A stretch of 64,000 nucleotides of DNA, taken from the NCBI RefSeq assembly GCF_021018805.1, contig NC_086254.1:1178001-1242000 (forward strand), given 5' to 3'. The notes beneath the pieces were generated by a model. That model was not told the DNA's origin, searched no databases, and was given only the letters and a program-made list of their open reading frames with translations. The translations under genes and the position numbers were made by a program. This document shows, piece after piece, positions 1 to 12,370 of this stretch (its first letter is position 1; each line of letters begins with the position of its first letter). Source of the stretch: Prinia subflava (lineage: Eukaryota > Chordata > Aves > Passeriformes > Cisticolidae).

Positions 1-910
1 CCTGTGGAACACAGGGCTCAGTTTAAGGCCTTGATCTGGGGGAAACCCCCAGCAGATCAGTGCTGCCCACAGTTCAGAACAGAGCTGGGTAGGGAACAGG
101 CAAACTGATGTGGGGCAGGGCTGAACTGGCCCAAAGCAGCTCCAAAACTGCTCCAAACTCACTTTGGGGCTGGCAGGGGAGCTGTCCTGGTACCCTGAGC
201 CAAACCTTTGGCTGTCACCTCAGCTTGTTGGCAAGATTTAGATTTAGCTTTTAGGTTTGTGTTTTGGTTCATATCTTGATTCATGCTGGACATGGCACAG
301 GCAGGGAAATGCCAGCATAAATGTTCCAAGATCAGGATTTTGGGAATGAAGGGAAGAGCTGAGCCTGGGCTGTGTGTGCTGTGCTCCTCCCTCCTGCGCT
401 GAATTGGGGTTTTCATTTTGGGCAGGTGTGTGATACCTCAGAGAATATTTATACTGGGAATAACCAACACATTTTTGTTAATCTAATGCCCTTCAAACTG
501 CCCTCTGTTTTTACCCAAGCGGGACTTTGATCAAAGGCTTTGAAACTGCTGTTAGACCCAGAATTCCTGCCCTGTTTTTCCTGAATAAGTGCCCGGTTCA
601 ACATGTTTTAAAATGTGTTTCACTCAGCAGTGACACAACACCCTCATTTATCTGGGGCCTGTTTCTCAGCAAATAAATCAAATGGGGTTTCTCTTGTATC
701 ATTTGGAAGAAAAAATGGAGGACTGGGCCACAGAAAAATGACTTTGAGGTGTTTGATGTGGGGATTTGAATTTCTTTAGCTCAGAGCAGTTTGTCCTGTG
801 TGACCCTGGGGTTGCACTGAAATGCACTGAAATGGGGCAGGTGACCCAAGGCTGGTGACAGGGGCCTGCAAACCCAAGTTGTAAAGGTATTTCCACAGCA
901 GTACCCACTA

Positions 911-1160
911 CTGTGGCTTCCCACTGCCACAGGGCAGGGATGGATGGGATACGGGGAAGGAATTGTTCCCTGGGAGGGTGGGCAGGCCCTGGCACAGGGT
1001 GCCCAGAGCAGCTGTGGCTGCCCCTGGATCCCTGGCAGTGCCCAAGGCCAGGCTGGACATTGGGGCTTCGAGCAGCCTGGGACAGTGGAAGGTGCCCCTG
1101 CCATGACAGGGTGGCACTGGATGGGCTTTAAGGTCCTTCCAACCCAACCCATTCCATGAC
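911..1160 (+). mobile_element. CR1 LINE 3' fragment
   Basis: Typical 5'-truncated CR1 copy in sense orientation. It contains the signature GGCCCTGGCACAGGGTGCCC and ends in a TTCCAACCCAACCCATTC-type tail. CR1 has no poly(A) tail; it ends in short ATTCTATG-like repeats, here reduced to ATTCCATGA. It forms the left arm of the inverted pair described in the findings. Confidence 0.9.
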
Positions 1161-1350
1161 CCTGGAGCTCATGATGGCACTTTCTGAGTGCCTTTCTTCT
1201 CTGGCATTGGTGACACTTTCTCTCTCCAAACTCCCCCCAGATTTCCCTGGGTTAAAGATGAACACGATCCACGTCCTGAAGAATGATCACTCCTCTGGCA
1301 GCCTGGATCTGCTCTGCCAACCCCTCCCTCTCCAAGAGTGTTCCTTATTC

Positions 1351-1545
1351 ACAGAATCCCAGAATGGGTTTGGTTGGAGCCACCTTGGAGGTGGAGGCAC
1401 ATCCCACTGTCCCAGGCTGCTCCAAGCCCCAGTGTCCAACCTGGCCTTGGGCACTGCCAGGGATCCAGGGGCAGCCACAGCTGCTCTGGGCACCCTGTGC
1501 CAGGGCCTCTCCACCCTCACAGGGAGGAATTTTGTTCCTTTCCCA
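1351..1545 (-). mobile_element. CR1 LINE 3' fragment
   Basis: Antisense copy starting with the reversed tail (acagaatcccagaatgg). Its core 1404-1507 is the reverse complement of 985-1088 with three mismatches. Confidence 0.9.
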
Positions 1546-2970
1546 GAGCCAGGGGTCAGCAGGGCTCTGCCAGGGCAGGGGCAATGGGAGAGGGAGCAGA
1601 CTGGGAGAGCTCCCAGCCCTGAGGAATCCTCTGCTCTCCCCACCTGGACGGCTCTGGAGCCAGCTGAGCGCTGATTGCTGAGCACGAATTAAATTAGGGC
1701 AGTTAAACCCCAAACCCACCCAGCCATGCACATTCAGAGGAAACAGGCCCCTGCCGTTTGTGGTAATCAGTGTGGAGTGGCTGATTAAAGGCCATTAAAA
1801 TTCACCAGGAACGATTCTAATCCTCTCTCCCCTTCCAGCCCGGCTCTTTTCCGGGTGTTGGATAATCAGTGCTGACTTCAGCTATCAGCCCTGACACGGT
1901 GCCCCTGCTAGAGCATGGAGCTGCTGCCCCTGTCCCACAGCAGATGGGAAAACAAGGCAAGAATAATGGGATTTATAGAAGACAAGGCCTGGAATCTGCA
2001 GGAGGAAACACTCTGGAAGTGTTCTGTCACACTCCTGCATCTAGGGAGAAATATGGATGATATTAAAAATTTAATTGCAACAAGAGTTGACAGCTTCTGT
2101 GGTGGGGAGTTCATTGCGTCTCAGACATTTGTGGGAAATGTGGCAACTTTATTACATTTATTATGAGAACTTTATAATATTTATTCTTGTTTTCTGAATG
2201 TGAAACTGCAAAAGCTCTGAACTTTTCTTCCCTGAGAGTGTTTTTTCCACAACATCAGAAACACCCCAGTCCTTACCAAGGTTATCACAGACCTTGTTCA
2301 GAGACCTTAAACCTGCCCAGGATAATTTACATTATCCCCACCTGCTGTCAGAGCCTCCCGGTCTGTGCCATTTGACAGACATCGAAATTGCTCCTGCAAT
2401 TAAAACTGCAGCCAGTTCATTTAGCACCTGCACAATTAAATCCTGGCCTTGGAGCCTTTCCTGGCTCTGGGTCACACCTGCTAGGGCAGAACTGGGGCTC
2501 CGGTCCCTCCAGTCAGGAGCCTTCCTCCCTGCCTTTGCAGCATCAATGCCCACCCCCAGCTCCCGGCTGCTTCCACAGCCCCGAGGGGTTGGCAGGAGGC
2601 CAAGAGGGTGATGGAGTCCCAATGAAGCCTTTCAGTGGCCTTTTGTCACTCCTGGTCGTTGTTTGTGGGGTGGCAGCGCTTTGGGGGGGCTGCAGTGCCC
2701 CCTCCCCCTCTGTGCCCCCTCTCCTCTGTGCCCTTTCTGCCACCCCTGTCACCAGGGCTCCTCTGGTCACACAGGGCGTGGGGACCCTCCCATCCTGGCT
2801 GTCACTGTCCCCACCACGGCTCTTCCCTCAGGAGCCCCTGGTGGTTGTCACTGCTGGTGACACTGGTGCTGACAATGGCTCCGGACCAGGCACTGCTGCA
2901 GCTGCATCAGGTCAGGACTTGGAGGCTTTGTTATCTTAATTCCTTCACTAAAAAGAGGACAAGAGGAGAT

Positions 2971-3174
2971 CCCAGGAGTCCTGGAATGGTTTGGGGTGGA
3001 AGGGACCTTAAAGCCCACCTTGTTCCAGCCTCTTCCTCCATGCCAGGCTGCTCCCAGCCCTGTCCAGCCTGGCCTTGGACACTTCCAGGGATCCAGGGGC
3101 AGCCCCAGCCTCACTGAGATGCACAGATTCCATGATTCTGTGATTCTGTTATTCCATGATTCCCTGACTCTGGG
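2971..3174 (-). mobile_element. CR1 fragment, worn, with tail-like repeats on its right
   Basis: Reversed CR1 tail and core (gaatggtttggggtggaagg onward) up to about 3115. It is followed by ATTC(C/T)(A/G)TGATT-type repeats (3128-3174) in the opposite sense, which suggests that a second, + strand CR1 tail abuts it. Confidence 0.75.
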
Positions 3175-3475
3175 AAGCAGGACATAGCTCTGGAGAATCA
3201 GCAGCTTGTGCTGTGGGCACACTGGATGTGCAGAGAGCTCATTTCAAACAACCTGCCCCTCTCTTTAAACACAAACCCCAAGCAGGTGCAGCCACCCCAT
3301 CTCTAATAATGAATTGCACAGAAAATAAGATCTGGGATTTCACTGAGAAGGCTTTTCCGTGGCTGGGAATAAATAAAATCCCTAATTATGCGGACTTTGG
3401 TGTTGCATCCAAAAAGCTGCAGAGGTCGAAGTCTCAGCTCACGGCAGGGATGGAAACATTTCTTGTTCTTAATTA

Positions 3476-3532
3476 GAGAATCACTAGGGTTGAAAAAGAC
3501 CTTTGAGATCATCAAGTCCAGCCTAGAGCCAA
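3476..3532 (-). mobile_element. CR1 tail remnant
   Basis: Matches the reversed 3' end of an older CR1 type (gaatcactagggttgaaaaagacc ... atcaagtccagcc, read in parts). Only about 55 bp remain. Confidence 0.6.
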
Positions 3533-6074
3533 AGCAAAGGCCAGGAAGGGGATACAGGAAATTGGAGAGAACATCAAACACAAATAGATCCATCCATTTG
3601 AACCTATCACTGAAATGGGAATCTGAAGAGGAGAGCCTGGATATTGGAGAAGTGGAATGGGATTTCAGGAGCTCCTGAATTGCTGGATTGTAACAATAAA
3701 TGAAACCTTGATTTAGAGGTTTGAAACCTCGAAATGGATTGAAAACACTCCCCAGTTGCATAGTACGAGGGGGGGGGTAGTGTCAGGATACTTTTAGCCA
3801 ATTGTTTTTAGCCAGTTTTGCCAAACTGGAGAATCTTTTGGGCACAGTAACAATTGCAGTGACTTTGAGGAGGCAGCAATATTCCCTCTCAGTGTGCAGG
3901 TCACCGTGGGTGGGCGATGATGAAGTCCCATTCCCTTTTAGCATGAACAAGATATGTTCAAACTTTAAATACTTCAAATATCACTGACAATAGAAAGTCA
4001 CATTCTTTCAACGTGATGAACCCAGTGATTCATGAGTCTCTGTTCTCTTTAAAGCAGGGGAAGATGGAAATATGGAAATATTTCCCAGAAAATCGGATTT
4101 TCAGTCTGTGGGGATGGGGACCAACCCCTGCTTGAGGGCCTGGAGAGGTGACAGGGCCACAGTAGAGCCAGAGCACCCCAGGGGCACCTCAAGGTGACAA
4201 AAGCTGGATCAGGGAGTGAATCCCTCCACCAGCATTCCCTCTGCCAGACTCCTGTCACGGAACAGAATCCCAGGGGCAGCTGCTGCCTGAGGAATGAACT
4301 CAGCTGCCAGAGCAGAGAGATGTGCTGATCACCTCCCTCCCTGCTGGAATTGCCTCAGCACGGAGGGAGCAGGAGCCTAGGCTTCGGGAAGTTATTTCCA
4401 CTCAGCTCAGGGGAGAAGTCAATCAGTTAATGGCTTAATTAGCAATCTTTTCATGTCTTCCCCTCATCACAGATTTGCCCACGCTGGGGTTTGCAGCCCC
4501 CATGGCACTGGGATTCAAACTCTCCCTTGAATGTGCCACACAATGGACAGAAATCCCCTTTTTTTCCAAGCAAAGCAGACCTGGGGCTCCATTTGAAGCA
4601 GCCTCTCCTGTCTGTGGCAGAGCCTGGGCACATCCACTGCAACTGCTCTGGTTTCTCCTTTTTCCCTCATTCCCTTTCTCCTCTGGCTCCTTGGGGAATA
4701 AATCCGAGTGCTGCATGTTCATTTTTATGCAGGAAGCAGGAATTTCACATCCCCTCAGTCTCAGTGTGTGATGAGCTGTCAGGGGAGCAGGACTCCTGAA
4801 ATCCCAGGAACTGATCTGATCACACAGGCAGAGCTTGTGCTTGCTTTTAGGATATGATTGGATCAACAAGATAAAATTTTAATTAAATTACAGTGATTCC
4901 CAGGTTTAATGGATGCTCCAGTTTTCAGTGCTCCTTGGAAACAAACCTCACAAGAGCTGAGCTTGGTGATGCTGAGGGATGTGGGGTTATTGCTGCCAAC
5001 GTCCTGGGGCAGGAGGGATGGCAGGGAATGGAATGGATGGCCCCGGGATGGAGATGGCTCAGGAGTGAGGTCACCTGCTCTGGGAGGGCTCAGAACCTCC
5101 TGTCACAGCCTCACTGAAGTGCCAGTGACTCAAAAGGCCTCTGTTTGTCACCCTCAGGAGCACCTGAAGAGATGAGTGTGTTGGATGTGCCAGAGAGAAG
5201 GTTGCCTTTGTTTACACCAGTTCCTGACCCCCAGCCTGGGAAGGTCAGGCAGGTGTAACCCCAGAGATCCCTGCAATGGAGCTGGATTTCTCTGGCACAT
5301 AACCCATGTTGTCCCCCACTGTGGCAGCATCACAAGCAAACTTCTTCCTGCAGAGAAAGACATTTCCCAAAGTTCTGGACCTCTGGGTTTACCCAATCCC
5401 AGGAAAACCTGGGATTTTTTTCCCCAGCTCCTCAGCCCTGCCTGATTTGCCAGCCTGCTGCTTTCCCTCTGAGCTCTTGCTGCCTCCAAATGTCCCTGTG
5501 CTCATCCCTTTTCCTTGCACCAGGAGCTTTTAGCATAGACAGGGTGGATTTAGTGCTGCCCATGTGCAGCTTCCTTCCCCATCTGTTGTTCAGTTCCTTC
5601 TGAAACATTCCAGAGCAAAATCTCATGCTCATAAAATCAGTCCTGGTAGGAACAGAGAGCAACGGGGCACCTGCTCCACGTGCATTGTTCCAAGCTGCCT
5701 GTGGAGTGGGTAATGGAGAATTATTGCAAATATTGTGTGTGTTTACATTTCTTTTATTAATAACTTCATCCAGCAGAGCTTCAGAGCTTCCTTACACTGG
5801 GAATAGAGGTTGGATCTTGTTGAAAAGTGGGTTTGTCTCTGTCTAAAAACCTCTGGCTGTGCATTCCAGCAGGGCTGGGAGCAGCAGGGGATGCTGAAAG
5901 CCCTGGTTTCAAAGCCATCAGGAGTGATAATGTGCAAAGGAGCAGCTGCTGGGTGGTGCTGACTGCACACACCAATCCCAGGAGCTTCTGCTTCTTCGCT
6001 GCCCTGCTGGTTCCTGGGCCAAAGCTCTGCCTGACCAGAGGCACAAAGCCAGCACTCTCCATCTCCCAGGAGAG

Positions 6075-6260
6075 CCATGGACCATCCTGAGCTGGAAGGG
6101 ACCACAGGGATCATCCAGCTCCTGGCCCTGCACAGACAGCCCAACAACCCCACCCTGTCCAAACGCTCCTGGAGCTGTGGCAGCCTCAGGCTGTGCCCAT
6201 TCCCTGGCGAGCCTGGGCAGTGCCCAGGGAAGAACTCTTCCCTGAGATCCACCCTAAGAA
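6075..6260 (-). mobile_element. CR1 fragment, second subfamily type
   Basis: Antisense copy of the CR1 variant with GGCCCTGCACAGAC, the CAACAACCCCACCCTG stretch and a CTGGAGCTGTGGCAGC core. The same variant recurs at 14665, 57352 and 60627. Confidence 0.8.
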
Positions 6261-7283
6261 GCCAGAGTTGGATTTGCGACCTTGCCTTGTTCCCAGTGGA
6301 ACATCCAGGGAGCATTCATTCCTTTTTCCAGTTTGTCATTTTACCAGGAAATGTTGGTTGCTGGGGGAAAAGAAACGTTTTGTGTTTTCAGATTTGATTT
6401 TGTGCCCCTCTCCTTTAGCCCTTGGGGGTGACCATTGTGCCTTGGATTCTGCTTAAAGCCAGACTTTGGAGCCCAATGCATTGCTGGGATGTGTGTTCAA
6501 CAATTCCAGATAACCCAAGCAATGCAGACACCTGGATTTGTGTTTAGTTCCTACCTGAATCTCAGCCATGGTGTCCCACATGGGAAGACCTGCTCCATCC
6601 TCCCTGGAAAGCACTCAGCTGCTTTGTTTTGCTATTTGGGTGTTTTTTCCTGCTGCTTGGCTGACATTTCCTCCATCTTTCCTTTGCTTTTGTGTGCCTG
6701 TGGAACTGGGGATGAAGTCAGGAGTTCTCAGAAGGATTGCCAGGCAGGGAAGCAGCTTCAGTAATAAAAGGCATAAAAACAACCCCCCTCCTAAACCCAG
6801 TCCATTATTTCCTTGCTCACACACTGAAATTGCAAACTCAACTTATTAACTCAGCATTCACTCCTGATTCCATGATTTTATGTTTGCCTTTTATATCTAT
6901 AATATCCATTTTCCACTTTCATAACACCCAACAAAAAAAATCCCCTCCCAATCCCGCCTTCTTTGTTCTCCTCTGTTTGCAGCCAGTCCTACTCAGCAGG
7001 AGCACATCTGGAGCTCAGCTGCAGCTGTGCTCCCAGCCTGCTGGGGGACTTTTGGGGAGTCTCAGCCCTCCCACGCTGAATTTGAGGCAGTATCTGGAGC
7101 TCGTGTGCAGCAGTTGAAGAGAACGCTCTGCCAAAATGGAACTTTGATAAACAAGTTGGTTTTTCTTTTTATTTCTAGTTGGAAATTGGAGGTGCAGTCC
7201 AAAGTATTAAACTGCTCATTTGCAAAGTGGGGTTGTCCTGGAATCCAGTGGACTTTGAGGCTTGGGGACCCAAGGGGTGGTTC

Positions 7284-7345
7284 AGGGGTTTGTATAAAAT
7301 AACACAGTGTGGCAAGGGGTTTGTATAAAATAACACAGTGTGGCA
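7284..7345. repeat. Perfect 31-bp tandem duplication
   Basis: 7284-7314 and 7315-7345 are identical. Each unit contains tttgtataaaataacacag. It is a recent local duplication in the CALN1 intron. Confidence 0.95.
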
Positions 7346-7545
7346 ATTTTTCTCCATAGAAAAGGAGACAAAAAACTTAGGTGGAGACAAAACACTCAGG
7401 TGTTGTCAGGTTTTCCTGGTTGTTGCCAGTGTAATTCCCTCCAGCCCTTAAAATACAGGAAAATGGCACAATTCCCCAAAATGTAAGAACTCATTTGACC
7501 CAACAGTTCCTGGACACAAGAGAGATGTAAAATGCATCTCATTAA

Positions 7546-7858
7546 ACCATAGAATCATGAATTCATGGAATCATGAAATCACAGAGTTATGAAACCATGG
7601 AATCATACAATTATGGAATTATAGAATCATAGAACATTGGAATCACAGCCTCATGGAATCATGAAATCACCGAGTCATGGAACCATGGAATCACAGAATC
7701 GTGGAATAATGGAGTCCTAGAATTGTGGAAGAATGAAATCATAGAATCATGGAATCATATAATCAGGGAATTATTATATCATAGAATCATGGAATTGTGA
7801 AATCACAGTATTATGAAATTATAGAATCATGGAATCCCAGAATCATGAAATCATGGAA
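7546..7858. repeat. Microsatellite expanded from a CR1 tail
   Basis: About 310 bp of degenerate 8-bp units of the kind aatcatgg / aatcatag / aatcacag, leading straight into the antisense CR1 at 7859. It is the reverse of the ATTCTATG repeat that normally ends CR1, greatly expanded. Confidence 0.9.
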
Positions 7859-7930
7859 TCCTTGAATGGTTTGGACTGGAAGGGACCTTTAAGCTCCCCT
7901 TGTTCCAGCCCATGTCCCACAGTGTGAAAC
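7859..7930 (-). mobile_element. CR1 3' end adjoining its expanded tail repeat
   Basis: Reversed CR1 terminal sequence (ttgaatggtttggactgg, then aagggacctttaagc). It anchors the tail microsatellite on its left. Confidence 0.75.
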
Positions 7931-9743
7931 AGCTACAAACTGAGAAGGGCTCCTTGAGAACCAGCCTTTCCTTCTCCAGGGCCAGCATGGAGTTTCTGGA
8001 GTTTCTCCTCGATATCCCAGCAGGCAGGCTGAGATCCAAAAGCAGATTTGGCACCCCAGGAGCAGCAGGTATCAGCTGAGGCAGGTTGAGGGATTGGTCA
8101 GTCTGGTAAGGAACCGAGGCTGGAGCCATCCCAGCTCCTCCCAAAGCCAGCAGCAATCCCAGAGCAGAGCTTTCTCTTCATGGTGGGATTTTATGGACAT
8201 ACATCCCTAGGCACTGGTACTCAGAGAAGGTGGAATCCCAACTCCTGGATCATAGTTAAATTTGCTTCCCTGTGCTATAGCTGTTCCCACCTGGCTGCTG
8301 GACAGATCCCTTGGATACACTGGTACAGCAGCTCTTCCTGAAGAGGTGAATCCCTGTGTTGAGTACCAATAAACACCTACCTGGGTTAGACAGGAGAGGA
8401 TGGAGGACACTGATGCTTTTCCAGCTTAAAAACTTGGAGAATTAGAATTCCAGCTGTGGGAGCGAGCACTGAGGGAAGGGAACCACTGCATTGAGAAAGG
8501 GAGCAGGACACCAGCAGGGCCACTTCCAGTGGGGTTCCAGTTTCACCCAGCTGCTGGACACAGTTGCACCAGAATGGGGATTGTGCTTTTCCTGATTCCA
8601 GGGGCTTTTCCTGCAGATTTGCTCTCCAGTGGGAGCTGTGAGCCAGTGGACAGCTGTCTCTAGGGTGAAGGTGCTGATTTCTCCATCTGGATGGTGGCCA
8701 GGCTGGTTCCAGTGTCTGTGTTCCCCTCATTTTTGGGAGACAGGCACAGGCAGAAGGATGTTGAAAACACCTGGGATGCTCCACAGGCTGTAGAAGAGAG
8801 ATGCTGTTCTTGATGCTCATCCCTGGTGCTCTCCTTCCACGGCAAAATAAACATGGAGTGGCACCAAACCTTTTCCATGCTGGGCATCCCTGAGCTCGGA
8901 AAGGGCTGGCACCACTCGGGAATGAGATCCTGGAGTTATTTCCAGCAGACCCAAGGGAACGTTGGCTCTGCCCTCAGCAGTCAAACAGCAAGTGGAAAAC
9001 TGGGGAAGACTGAGAAAGGAATTGGGGAAAAACCAGCTCATGGTGTGTGTTCACTTCTTGGATATCATTGGGGTCTGCTCCACCCTGTCATGGAAGGGAG
9101 ATGGTGGGATGGGAGAAGTTAAGGAGGAGGAAACCTTCACGAATTCCAGGTGATGCTTCCTCAAACTTTGGTGGCTAAAAAGAAGAAACTTAAGTGGATA
9201 AAAAGAAGAAAGTTAGGTGGAGGAAAAGATAACTGGGTTGTCTTTTTAATGTCAGAATTTGGGAAGGTGATGAGTGGAGCTGGGGAGGTACAAGTGAAAC
9301 AGGAGACACTTTCAGAGCAAGCCCAAGGAGAGGATTTCTCCTGCAAGGTGTGAAATTTCCTGACAGCACAAGTTGGATGTGCTGGAAGTTCATGGAACTT
9401 CCCAAAATAACTTGGCAAATTATTCACTCGAGGTCTCTCCTCTTCTGCAGTGAAGGTGGGATTTTTCTGCTGACATCTACCCTGAACCTGCCCATGCACG
9501 TGTCCATCCATGGGTTATCACATCCACCAGGAGGAAAACTTCTCCCCAAAGAAACAGATGGAATTTAGGGAATACTAAAAACGAACATTATGCTCTTTTT
9601 CCTTTCCATGAGATAAGCAAATAGCAGCTGTGATAGACCCTTATCTTGAACTTCAGCAGTCCAGACCCCACAGGTTCACCACCACCAGTGGAGAAAATGA
9701 GCTCAGATGTTCTCTGAAGGCCAACATTTTCATCTCTCTTTCG

Positions 9744-9897
9744 TCTTCCAGCATTCAATATTTCCTTTTCCAATATTCAATGTTTCCTCTTCCAGTGTTC
9801 AGTAGTTCTTCTTCCAGCATTCAATATTTCCCCTTCCAGCATTCAACATTTCCTCTTCCAATATTCAATGTTTCCTCTTCCAGAATTCAATACTTCA
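9744..9897. repeat. 22-bp minisatellite, seven units
   Basis: Seven consecutive 22-bp units of the type TCTTCCAGCATTCAATATTT plus CC. Units 1 and 4 are identical, and units 2 and 6 differ by one base. The ORF through it is a by-product of the repeat. Confidence 0.95.
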
Positions 9898-10318
9898 TCA
9901 GGAATTTGCTACTCATTGACCTCTAAAGCCCACCATTGCCCTAGAATGGCCTTGGAGTGATGGATTGCACCATTAGCATCTAAATGTGAGATAAAAACTC
10001 CAATTGATCCTCCCAGAGGCAACAGAAAATTCAAATTTAAGCCATCACTTTTTATTTTTATTGCATAAATTACAGTCAGGACTAATGATGTCTGGGGATT
10101 CCTTCTGCCTTTCCTTTTGTTCTGTAGTTAGCAAAGTCTGCACCTTCCTGGGAGTTTATCCCATTCCACTGATCTGGAAGTCTCTGCCAAGGCTGAAGTT
10201 AGAAGCAGAAATGCGATACAGGGGTGGGAGGGACTTCCTGCCCTTTGTGCTTGCTGGAATTGCTGTTGTGTCTCCTGAGGAACCTCAGCACCAGCCCTGG
10301 CACTGCTGCACATGGACC

Positions 10319-10810
10319 ACACAGAATCCCAGGATCACTGGGGCTGGAACAGCCCTCCAAGATCACTGAACCCACCCTGTGCCCCATGCCCACCTTGTCC
10401 CCAGCACAGAGCTCTGAGTGCTACCTCCAGCCCTTCCTTGGACACATCCAGGGATGGACACTCAAAACCTCCCTGGGCAGTTCCAAGGTCTGACCACCCT
10501 CTCCATGGGGAAATTCCTCCTGATGTCCACCCTGAGCCTCCCCTGGCCCAGCCTGAGGCCGTTCCCTCTCCTCCTGTCCCTGTTCCCTGGGAGCAGAGCC
10601 CGACCCCCCTGGCCGTCCCCTCCTGTCAGGAGTTGTGGAGAGCCACAAGGTCCCCCCTGAGCCTCCTTTTCTCCAGGCTGAGCCCCTTTCCCAGCTCCCT
10701 CAGCTCCTCCTGGGGCTCCAGACCCTTCCCAGCTCTGTTCCCTTCCCTGGACACGCTCCAGCCCCTCAGGGTCTGCACTGTCCTGAGGGACCCAGGACTG
10801 CCCCCAGGGT
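10319..10810 (-). mobile_element. CR1 LINE fragment, about 490 bp
   Basis: Longer antisense copy. It includes the reversed GAGGAGAGGGAAC / GACAGGAGG region and the sequence reading GGCTGGAGCGTGTCC in sense. It shares this internal part with the sense copy at 29408. Confidence 0.9.
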
Positions 10811-12264
10811 TTGAGGGTCTCAGCAGTGCCACACATCCCTGGGTCACCCTCCCAGTCCTATTTTCAGCTCCTGTTGTTCCCCATCTCTGTGGGAACGCTT
10901 CAGTCTGGGATCACAACCTCTGTGTCCTGTGCTGGGCAGAGTCTGAGGGAAAAGTGTAAGAATTAAGAAACAAACAACAGCAGAAAGGGTTATTTTTAAT
11001 TTAAAATGCAGCACCCAGAGAAAGGCCAGAGCTACCTGGAGCTCTTCACCTGATGAATTATTTGTGTGTAATGACAACAATGCTCTGACTCAGTGCTGGT
11101 ATTTGAAGCAGGACTTCAGATCACCCAAGACTCACAAACCATACTCTGTCAAAAATTCCTTTCTTCCCCAAACCCATTTCTCACCTGTAGGAATATTTCA
11201 GATATGTTTTCACAAAGCTGCCTGACTTGTAATTAGCAAGTGCTCACACAACAAACTATTAAAGAGCAATTAGCTCAGGGAAATTTTCCAGAGCTGTTTG
11301 CAGGGCTGAGGCAGAAGTGATAACATTTCCTTGATGCAGGCATGTCAAATTTACACAGCCAAATCCAGGAAATTTATCGAATCCTCAGGATTCCCTGTGA
11401 TCCTGTTAATTTGGGGGAGTTTTCATTAGCACCTCTAAAGACCAGCTAGCAGTAACACCTCTTCCCAGGATGTCTTTTCCCATCTTCTCCAGCATGTGTT
11501 GCTTTGGCTCTTTAAGCTCTGAGAGAAGCAGTTCCCCTTTGTTCTCCCAGATCCTGAGCACCTCATTTATATCCATTCCTTTATTAATTGACAGAATATA
11601 TAAATTGAAGACTAAGTTTTATTCCTTCTCACTGCATATAACATTGCCTTGTCAACTCTGATAACTTCTCTCTTCCCAAATAATTTGAAAATTATGCATG
11701 AATGCTGCAAACTGCTTCAAATTACATTTTGCAATGCCTTCCTTTTAATTACATCAGTTCTGATGGATATGGATGTGCACACACACACCCAGAGCACTTC
11801 TGGGGGCTCAGGGACTCCTTTCCTTGCAGCTCTTTCCAGCTTTTCCCTTGGAGAATCAACAACAACATCAAATTTCTCCAACCAGAGCATGCAGAGGGAA
11901 AGAAAGGGTTTAATACAGAAGGTGGCAGAGTCTGTTGAGAACTTTTGTTGCCTAAATGTAAATTTGATTCAATTGACCATGATGCCAAAAAAGAAAAAAC
12001 CACAAATGGAATTTAAAAAAAATCCTGAAGAATCTTTATTTCCCATTACTGGGAAAAAACATCAGTGAGAAATGGACCTGTTTTGATGCCTAAGCTCCAA
12101 GCAGATATGACAGAGTCTGCTCACCTTATCTCTCTGATAAAATCCAGGTGCACTTGACACACTCAGGCAGAGAGCAGATATTTCAGTCTGGCTCCAGCAC
12201 CGACAGCAAAATTAATCCCCAGTAAATGGGCAGGTTACAGAGGGACCACAGAGATGATGAAACA

Positions 12265-12370
12265 CCAGTCTTGGAGCAGCCTGGTCTGGTGCAGGTGTCC
12301 CTGCCCAGGGCAGGAGATGATTTTAAGGTCCCTCCCAACCCAAACCATTCTAGGATTCAGCGATTCTGAG
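12265..12370 (+). mobile_element. CR1 tail fragment, worn
   Basis: Contains ggagcagcctgg, then aaggtccctcccaacccaaa, and ends ttctaggattcagcgattctg, a degraded CR1 terminus. About 100 bp. Confidence 0.7.

Noticed and set aside
2030..2190. AT-rich stretch in the intron as a regulatory element
   Set aside because: It has some TTAAT cores but neither CpG enrichment nor a clear motif cluster, so it cannot be told from ordinary AT-rich intron by eye.
7546..7858. CRISPR-like regular repeat array
   Set aside because: The 8-bp degenerate units have no spacers and are clearly an expanded CR1 tail; the genome is vertebrate.
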